The notes beneath the pieces are model-generated. The model saw only the letters and a program-made list of their open reading frames with translations, made no database searches and was not told the DNA's origin. Shown here piece by piece: positions 10,696 through 64,000 of a DNA stretch of 64,000 nucleotides. Source of the stretch: Neoarius graeffei (Eukaryota > Chordata > Actinopteri > Siluriformes > Ariidae); contig NC_083583.1 of the NCBI RefSeq assembly GCF_027579695.1, positions 19,754,257 to 19,818,256 on the forward strand, read 5' to 3'. The position numbers and the translations under genes are program-made. Numbering within the stretch: the stretch's first letter is position 1; the number at the start of each line of letters is the position of its first letter.

Positions 10696-11418
10696 ACTAG
10701 AGAGAAGGGGAATGAAAGTCAGTAGGAGTAAGATGGAGTACATGTGTGTGAATGAGGGTGAGGATAGTGGAATGGTACAGCTACAAGGAATAGACATGGT
10801 CAAAGCAGATGATTTCAAATATCTGGGGTCAACTATACAAAGTAGCAGCGAGTGCAGAAAAGAAGTGAAGAAGAGAGTGCAGGCAGGTTGGAATGGCTGG
10901 AGGAGAGAATGTCGTGAGTGATTTGTGGCAGAAGGTTGCCAGCAAGCGTGACAGGGAAAGTGTACAAGACAGTAGTAATACCAGCTATGGTGTCTGGTTT
11001 GGAGACAGTGGCACTGACAAAAAGACAGGAGGCTGAACTGGAGGTAGCAGAGTTGAAGATATTGAGATTTTCATTGGGAGTAACAAAGTTGGACAGGATT
11101 AGAAATGAATATGTTAGAGGGACAGCACATGTATGACGGCTTGGAGACAAAGTGAGAGAGGCGAGAATGAGATGGTTTGGACATGTTTGGAGGAGAGATC
11201 CAGGGTATATTGGGAAAAGAATGCTGGAGATGGAGTTGCCAGGTAGAAGGAAACGAGGAAGACCAAAGATGAGATTTATGGATGTGGTGAAGGAGGACAT
11301 GAGGATGGTTGGTGCAACAGAAAAAGATATGGAGGACAGGAGGAGATGGAGGGACATTATCCACTGTGGGAACTCCTAACAGGAACCGGCGAAAGGGGAG
11401 GAAGAAGAAGAAGATATG
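10696..11418 (+). mobile_element. RTE-type LINE, 3' fragment
   Basis: Three shifted frames give the C-terminal part of an RTE-like reverse transcriptase: FKYLGSTIQSSSEC, KKRVQAGWNGWR, KVYKTVVIPAMVSGLETVAL, RWFGHVWRRDPGYIGKRMLE and GRRKRGRPKMRFMDVVKED. The 3' end is a GAA-rich tail. Frameshifts and the missing 5' end make it inactive. Confidence 0.85.
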
Positions 11419-11557
11419 CAACACGACTCAATTTACAAGCAGATGACAGGTTCCGAGGAGCAAAAACAGGAAATGAAGATGACAGAGATACAATCTATAA
11501 ACTGGTGTTGGAAATTAATATTGCTGCTTGTCCATAATGATGTTACAATGCTTAGCT

Positions 11558-11582
11558 GATTGTTGTTGTTGTTGTTGTTGTT
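11558..11582. repeat. (GTT)n microsatellite
   Basis: A short pure GTT run in otherwise unassigned sequence (11419-11822). Confidence 0.9.
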
Positions 11583-11835
11583 CACTGTACCAAGGCCTGT
11601 TTTGAGCCAGTAACTCATGAAGTATTGAGCACTTGGCTGCTTCAGTCATGTAGTGACTCTGCTTTGAGCCTCCCAAGTACAGAATTATTCCACTTCTTTC
11701 AAAATAGTGCACGCTCCTGACATCTGGTGGCGAAAAGACAAACTGCACTTAGTAATCCAAATACATGCTATCCCTAACCCTAACTTTAACCTTAAAATTA
11801 TAAACAATAAAAAGCAACAGGTGCCACTAAATAAT

Positions 11836-12207
11836 CTCATCTCATTATCTCTAGCCGCTTTATCCTTCTACAGGGTCGCAGGCAAGCTGGAGCCTATCCC
11901 AGCTGACTACGGGCGAAAGGCGGGGTACACCCTGGACAAGTTGCCAGGTCATCACAGGGCTGACACATAGACACAGACAACCATTCACACTCACATTCAC
12001 ACCTACGGTCAATTTAGAGTCACCAGTTAACCTAACCTGCATGTCTTTGGACTGTGGGGGAAACCGGAGCACCCGGAGGAAACCCACGCAGACACGGGGA
12101 GAACATGCAAACTCCACACAGAAAGGCCCTCGCCGGCCACGGGGCTCGAACCCAGGACCTTCTTGCTGTGAGGCGACAGCGCTAACCACTACACCACCGT
12201 GCCGCCC
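11836..12207 (-). repeat. SINE-A copy 7
   Basis: Full-length minus-strand copy with an exact 13-bp target duplication (GCCACTAAATAAT at 11823-11835 and 12208-12220). Confidence 0.95.
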
Positions 12208-12220
12208 GCCACTAAATAAT

Positions 12221-12974
12221 GCTGCCTAAAAATACCATGTATGATACTTGTAGAATAGTTTACATTTATTTATAGTGAACCTATCAACACATAAACATAT
12301 GAGTTTACATTTAAGGTAGCTTTAATCCATTGTCCGTTAACTTCATAGGTGATGTTCATTTGGGTTTAACTGTAATATATGTGAAGATTTGATTGTACTG
12401 GCTGATTTTGCCAGTGAGATTATTAATACAAGTGTCTTATACATAGATAAACTTATTTGTTGATATGAGTTTCCCCCTGAAACTTAAAACCTTCTTTGCT
12501 GGTTCCATAACTACAAAATAATTTCATAAATGTTTGCAGGAAATATTCTGAGTAAAGGAATTCATTCATTCATTCATTCATTGCTTGTCTCTAATGATGT
12601 TCCAACCTCAAAACAATATTATTTTGCTGTAACAGTACATCCCAAAGTGTTGTTAATGGGCAAGTGTAGGCCTACCTGATAGTGACAGCTGAACTATACT
12701 ACATATGCAAAAGTATGCAGACACCTTTTATAATTCATCAGACTATGATATATTAAATAATCTTACAAGACAACAATTCCTTTATCCAAAAAAAAAATAC
12801 AAAAGCAGTTCAAACCGAGTAGCAGTTTACTAAGAAAAACTGAAATATTGTTCACTTAAGAAAAGTGTCCTAAATTAAGAAAACAAATGTTCTGATTTTT
12901 TTTTTCTTTCCAACAAACCTCTTTTAGAATGTCTGTATCTTTCTGAGATTTCACCACTTTATGATGTCATATAC
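12221..12974. other. Intergenic, no gene seen
   Basis: AT-rich sequence with an (ATTC)n run near 12561-12582. A short stretch at 12709-12725 faintly resembles Tc1-type ends. Confidence 0.5.
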
Positions 12975-13090
12975 ACACACTCTCTGAAAATAAAGTACAT
13001 TATTGTACCTTTAGGGGTACAACGGCTTGTCACTGGGGCAGTACCCTCTAAGGTACTTATTTATACCCTTTATATACTACTTGAAAACAT

Positions 13091-14000
13091 ACAATACTGT
13101 GCAAAAGTCTTAGGCACATGTAAAGAAATGCTATAGATCAAAAATGGCTTAAAAATAATGAAATGAAGAAGAAGCAGCCTTTAGTTGTCACATGTACTCA
13201 AGCACAGTGAAATTTGTCCTCTGCATTTCACCCATCTGAAGCAGTGAACACAGGCATGCATGCACACACACATACAGTATCCAGAGCAGTGGGCAGGTAT
13301 GCTACAGCGCCCAGGGAGCAGTTGGGGGTTTGGTACCTTGCTCAAGGGCACTTCAGCCCAAGGCCGCCCCGTGCTAACCTAACCACGTCTTTGAAATGTG
13401 GGGGAAACCGGAGCACCTGGAGGAAACCCGTGCAAACATGGGGAGAACATTCAAACTCCACACAGGAAGGCCCCTGTCGGCCACTGGGCTCGAACCCAGA
13501 ACCTTCTTGCTGTGAGGCAACAGTGCTAACCACTACAGAAACGTTTCAACATTAAAAACATACTATAAACAGTAAGCAGTAAGCCATAATAAATGAAACA
13601 AAGTCAATATTTGGTATGAGACGACCTTTTGCTTTAAAAAAAATAGTAGTCTCAGGTACAACGAGTGCAGTTTTATAAGGAAATGAGCTGTAGGTTTTAC
13701 TGAGCATCTTACAGAACCAGCCACAGTTCTTCTGGACACTTTGACTGTCACACTCGCTTCTTCATTTTGCACCAAAACTCAGTAGCCTTCATTATGTTTT
13801 CTTTTTTAATCTGAAAAGTGCTCTCTTATGGGTGTAATATGCTGCTCAGATACAACTTTTTTTCCCTGTAACATTTAATTTTGTGCTGGAAAACGAACAT
13901 TTGGACTCTAAAATGTTTTTATACTGACTCGATAATGTAGAAGTCATAAAATAAAATTTGTCTGAAAAAAAAAGGGTGCCTAAGACTTGCACAGTACTGT
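13091..14000 (+). mobile_element. Tc1/mariner-like MITE, copy 1, with a SINE inside
   Basis: The terminal inverted repeats are ACAATACTGTGCAAAAGTCTTAGGCAC-like on the left and its complement GTGCCTAAGACTTGCACAGTACTGT on the right. The interior from about 13560 shares blocks with the element at 50835-53810 (TTTGCTTTAAAAAA, TTTTATAAGGAAAT, CAGCCACAGTTCT). No transposase frame is visible. Confidence 0.75.
13174..13540 (-). repeat. Chimeric SINE (SINE-A head, different 3' half)
   Basis: Read on the minus strand, it begins with the SINE-A tRNA-like head and central part. It then switches near 13375 to a different body: TTGAGCAAGGTACC, CAACTGCTCCCTGGGCGCTG, AAATGCAGAGGACAAATTTC and a CTTCTTCTT tail. 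The second half is a common teleost SINE 3' body. Confidence 0.75.
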
Positions 14001-14439
14001 ATATTTTTGGCTCTAAAAATGTACCCATAGTTTACTTCAGGTCCAATAATGAGCCGGAGAGGGTACATTAGTGTCAACTGGACCTTAGGGCACAGAAATG
14101 GACCCCTGTTGTACCCCTATTTCTGACATCTTAAACAGAATATATAGAATAATAGTATATATTAAATCACTATTAGGCCAATATGTAGGTAAGTTATATG
14201 TTATTTAGTAATACAGTGCATATAAAATAGAATGTTCTGTATGATAATTAAATATAGATAAAATATCTGTTTATTACATTTTATTTTAATATTTCAGTAC
14301 CTTTTGCTATACATGACAATATACTTTTGCTTTATAAAGGGGCCAACATGCCGCTTTGGGTTACTTCAAGAGAAAAGTGTGTACATTTTGTACAATGTAT
14401 GCCTTAAAGAGACAGGTTTGTTTTATTATAATGTCAATA

Positions 14440-14970
14440 GAAATGTACACTCGGTACAGGAATACCAGTACACCTGCACTTTCATGCAATTATCCAATCA
14501 GCCAATCACGTCGCAGCAAAACAATTCATAAAATCATGCAGCCAAGAGATGTCACCTCAGAGTCCTGTTCTTGGCTGAAAGGAGGTGAATTTGATGTGGT
14601 CTTTCATTATTCTAGCCCATCCTCCTCAAGCTTTGGCATGGTGTATGTTCTGAGCTGCTTTTCTGTTCACCACGGTTGGCAAGACTGCTTATTTGAGCCT
14701 TACTGTCATCCTCCGGTGGATGCTGATATTTTTTCCACCATTCTGTGAAAAGTATAGCGACAGTTGTGCATGAAAACCCCAGAAGACCAGCATTTCCTCT
14801 CCGTCGTTCTGATATCTGATGTGAACGTTAACCGATGCTCTTGAGCTCTTGATCAGGATGAAGCTTTTGATCTGTCGAACTTTATGCATCGCACTGATTG
14901 TAGAGACTGTAAGTGCATGAATGAGCAGGTGTACAGGTGATCCTGTTAAAGTGGCTGGTGAGTGTATATA
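14440..14970. repeat. Degenerate DNA-transposon-like repeat
   Basis: It contains the blocks CACCTGCACTTTCATGCAATTATCCAATCAGCCAATCA (read in pieces, 14470-14507) and CCTGTTAAAGTGGCTGGTGAGTGTAT near 14941-14966. I recognise both as parts of a widespread teleost repeat, here decayed. Open frames across it are not conserved coding sequence. Confidence 0.5.
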
Positions 14971-15646
14971 TGCATAACAGTGGCTGAAATGTTTCAATGC
15001 CTGTGATAATTGCTTGGTGTAATAACCAAGATGTCTATAAGAAGGGCATGTGGAGAAAAAAAAAAAGTACGTGCTACATATTTCATATAAAAATTATTGT
15101 CAATTCTGGAAAAATGTCCTGCTTAATTTCAGCACCGTCCTTGGACAAATTACGAAAAGACTTGGTGTGACACTTTACTTCATTCACTGATACAGTTCCA
15201 TCATCTGTTACTTTGTAAATACACAGATATTTCAATAAACCAATAAATATTGCTCCAATAGGTTCGGCAACATTCTAAACATGGAAGTACTATTTTCCTT
15301 TCACAAGGATGACTCTGACTTGCAATCACTCTACAAAAAAAGCTATAAAACATTGAAATAAAATGTCAAATGGTGCAGAATTAAGGCAAGAGGGAAACCA
15401 TGTCGGATAGAGTTTCGTATGAACCATTCCTTAAAAAAGAATTTGCCACTACCTCAAACGTATTAGCGCTTTCTCATTACCCTCAACAGAGAAGATTTAT
15501 ATTAACGCCACATCACTGAAGAGCGAACAAATAATCACAAAGGACAATATCGGTTGGGCTTTCAAATTTTCCAATTACCAGTTTAACTCATGTCAGAACA
15601 TCCCTGTGCATCTAATTATTCTATATATTATCCACCATGAATATTT
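14971..15646. other. Intergenic, no gene seen
   Basis: AT-rich sequence with no recognised exon or repeat end. Confidence 0.5.
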
Positions 15647-17066
15647 AACAGTTATTCCACGAAATCGAATCGTACATGAGCCGATAGCCGAAGAGGCGCA
15701 TAGTGCCGAGTCGGCTATAAGCCATGTACGATGAGATTGAATGGAATAACTGTTTTATTCTATCCACATTCACTGGATTTTGAGAAACAGAGCATTTTTA
15801 TTCTTATTTTTTTGCAAATTCGATAAATAAAAACTTTATCCAAAATGCCCGACAAAATCATTTCCACTTAGAATGTAAACAAACCTGCGAAATGATAGTA
15901 GCGATTTGTGAAAAATGCGATAATAATAATAATTCTTGAAAAATTAAAAAGATACATTCTTATCATCAAATAATTTCATTCCATATTTTGTTGCTTTCTT
16001 ATCCCCTGCTGGCTGAAAGTCCCGAAGCAGGATTATATCATGGCGATGTCCGTCCGTTGGTCCCAGGAAGGGTGCTCACCTTCTGAAATCAACTCCTCAC
16101 ACACTTTTTGGAGTAATTTCACAAAACTTGGCAGGATTCGTTATATGTCGCTAATACGCATATTGCAATTTCGTTCAATTCGGTCACATTTTACCAGAGT
16201 TACAGCCCTTGATTAACAAAATTATACTACATTATTATTCACGAGAGTGTGTTTTCCTTCTGAAATCAACTCCTCTCACCATTTTTGGAGGAATTTCACC
16301 AAACCTGGTAAAAGGCCTTGTTATATGTCGGTAGTACACATATTGTTATTTTGTTCAGTTCGGCCACATTTTACCAGAGTTGTGGCCCTTGATTAACAAC
16401 CTTGTACTTTCACAATTTCATGAAGGTGTACTTGCCTTCTGACATCAACTCCTCTCACAATTTTTGGACGAATTTCTCGAAGCTTGGCAAAAGGCCTTGT
16501 TATATGACAGTTATGCGCATATTGAAATTTCGTTTAATTTGGGCAAATTTTACCAGAGTTATGCCCTTGATTATTAACAAACTTGTACTTTGGCAATTTC
16601 ATCAAGGTGTGCTCGCTTTCTGAAATCAACTTCCCTCACAATTTTTATTATCCCCCACTGGCCGAAAGGCCCAAAGGGGAATTATGTCATGGCGATGTCC
16701 ATCTGTCCATCTGTCCGTCCCAGGAAGGGTACTCACCTTCTGAAATCAACTCCTCTCACAATTTTTGGAGGAATTTCACAAAACTTGACAGGATTCTTTG
16801 TTATATGTTGGTAATACGCATATTACAATTTCATTCAATTCAGTCGCATTTTACCAGCGTTATGGCATAGTTGTGCTCTCAGAGCACTCTTGTTTGCATT
16901 TTTTGGGGTTTTGTTTTCGAGTAGTTTTTATTTTGTCCTCGGTTCAGCAACACGTGCCGCCATTTTGTTTTTCTCTACTCATGGAATATGAGCTGATAGC
17001 CTACTAGTAGAGTAGCCAATCAGAGCACGAGATTCCTCATATCCAGTTATCCAGTGAATGTGGATA
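15647..17066 (-). mobile_element. Element X copy c, interrupted
   Basis: In plus-strand order: a palindrome of about 125 bp (15647-15755, arms ACAGTTATTCCAC and GGAATAACTGT), terminal repeat TATCCACATTCACTGGAT (15761-15778), intron-like sequence, then an 890-bp foreign insert, then the small coding exon and promoter-like stretch (16892-17030), and the inverted terminal repeat ATCCAGTGAATGTGGATA ending at 17066. Confidence 0.75.
16001..16891. repeat. Tandem repeat block, about 178-bp period, inside element X copy c
   Basis: Units begin CCTTCTGAAATCAACTCCTC at about 16079, 16256, 16435, 16616 (partial) and 16737. Each contains TTTTTGGAG-AATTTC, GTTATATG and CATTTTACCAGAGTT. Two near-identical starts (CCCCTGCTGGCTGAAAG at 16003 and CCCCACTGGCCGAAAGG at 16653) suggest the whole unit has been partly duplicated. 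The ending CTCTCAGAGCACTCTTG is common in teleost repeats of this type. It is non-coding. Confidence 0.75.
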
Positions 17067-18115
17067 TTATAATAATAATAATAATAATAATAATCTTTGT
17101 CTGCAGTATTCGGTCACTTGTCACACAGGAAATGTATAATGGTGGTGAGAAACAATAAAAATTTAATTTAAAAAAAATACATGGGTATGGGGTATTGGTA
17201 TAGGGTCCTGCACAGAGAAAAAGAAAATGAAGATGTTCCATCAAACACAGAATAAGTAATGAGAAAATTGATTAACGAAGGAATAAAACATGTCTGGATG
17301 TGCTGTTATAGGAAAATAATCAACAATGGGGTGGTGTCAAGCAGCCCAGCATGAAGTGAAGTTACTGCTGATTATTGTCCTACAACGGCATGTCAAGAAG
17401 TTTTTTTTTTCCTCTTACAGTATACCACAGTGATTTGCCAACAATGGCAATTTTTAATCCATTAATGAATGACATGCGTTTTATCCGTTTTTAGTTACAT
17501 TAAATGTTGTGGAACGTCTGCAAGACAACTTAGTTCCTGTATAGCAGCTATAAAAATCATTCCCTCAACAGCCTTGCAAGACTACTTCCATAAAGTCAAA
17601 TAAACATCTCCTACAAAAGAAAGCTTCACCAAATCAGCAAGTATACGTTTTTCTTTGTTAAATAACGGCGTGTTTTTTCAATTCGTTTAGTATTAGCCTT
17701 AGATTATGTAGATCGTCTGCCATACAAGTCCCTGTGAATAACTTCTATAGAAATAATAACATATTCGAATGAGTGCATTAATATAAATCTAACAGTTGAA
17801 TTATAGCCAGCACTATTGTCAGAGCTGCTTTTATAGAAAATTCATTCATCTACACCTTCTGACCAATCAGAATTGAGAATTCAACAGCACTGTGGTCTAA
17901 TTGCTAACATTTTCTACTTAGACCAAGGTAACACTAATGAGCAAAATTTTACAATTACGTGAAACAAAACATGTACACAGTCTTCGTGGCATGGCACTGG
18001 GGATGTCTGTGGCTTTGGCCTGGGTTGGATTTCAAAGTATGTGATGCCATAATAGAATAGTGATAGAAAATGGAGAAGCCTGTCACACATTCCCAGTCTC
18101 TCGTTTAGTCATGAG
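17067..18115. other. FRMD5 3' flank / probable 3' UTR
   Basis: This is an (AAT)n run followed by unassigned sequence up to the FRMD5 stop codon. Part of it should be FRMD5 3' UTR, but I could not place a convincing polyadenylation signal. Confidence 0.45.

Positions 18116-64000
<45,885 letters not shown>

Larger units (their letters stand above)
12975..14140. repeat. GTACC-rich repeat split by a MITE
   Basis: Blocks such as TGTACCTTTAGGGGTAC and GGCAGTACCCTCTAAGGTAC before 13091, and AAAATGTACCC and GTTGTACCCCTA after 14000, look like one repeat interrupted by the MITE at 13091-14000. Confidence 0.5.

Noticed and set aside
11773-11788. Interstitial telomeric repeat (CCCTAACCCTAAC)
   Set aside because: Only about two units, too short to mean anything.
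14304-14997. Open frames of 75-130 residues
   Set aside because: The stretch matches a common decayed teleost repeat, and there is no splice or domain support.
16402-16870. Coding frames in the 16.4-16.9 kb region
   Set aside because: They lie in the 178-bp tandem repeat block and change with every unit.
6164-18115. HYPK, MFAP1 or WDR76 between SERF2 and FRMD5, as remembered for human
   Set aside because: No exon with matching residues was found. The interval is almost all repeats.

Overview
The window is nuclear DNA of a ray-finned fish. It has intron-split vertebrate genes, many tRNA-derived SINEs that still have target-site duplications, Tc1/mariner, hAT, DIRS, RTE and L2 elements, and many AT-rich microsatellites. 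I did not determine the order or species. About two thirds of the bases can be assigned to recognisable repeats.

Two host genes are present, both on the minus strand. SERF2 (small EDRK-rich factor 2) is complete: three coding exons between 4893 and 6163 give a 59-residue protein, and a CpG-containing upstream region has an NRF1-type palindrome and a CCAAT box. FRMD5 (FERM domain containing 5) runs from 18116 past the right edge. I resolved thirteen exons by splice sites and reading phase. They join to 534 codons including the stop, and only the N-terminal roughly 35 residues lie outside. From memory, SERF2 and FRMD5 also lie close together on human 15q15.3, so this looks like conserved synteny.

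Layout: 0-4.4 kb is nested MITEs and SINEs; 4.4-6.4 kb is SERF2; 6.5-9.1 kb is an L2-like LINE split by a hAT copy; 9.2-12.2 kb is a SINE cluster and an RTE fragment; 13-17 kb is MITEs and two kinds of complex repeat. The last FRMD5 exon is at 18.1-18.7 kb. The 19.7-kb last intron (18.7-38.4 kb) holds an RTE/Rex3-like LINE, a 744-bp near-perfect hairpin, a Gypsy-type solo LTR and a DIRS retrotransposon that is itself split by a Tc1 copy. FRMD5 exons 11 and 12 (numbering within the window) are at 38.4-38.7 kb, exon 10 at 43.1 kb and exon 9 at 53.9 kb. The introns between them hold stacked insertions, including one about six or seven layers deep at 43.3-50.4 kb. Exons 8 to 1 lie between 56.2 and 64.0 kb.

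The most interesting points are: (i) the nested stack with exact target duplications; (ii) the long hairpin in the FRMD5 intron; (iii) a SINE with a tRNA-like head and a 5S-rRNA-like tail; (iv) a small repeated element (X) that carries a promoter-like stretch, a start codon, a short coding exon and a splice donor. One X copy lies on the FRMD5 sense strand just upstream of the last exon and its donor is in compatible phase. All readings were made by eye; no database search was run.
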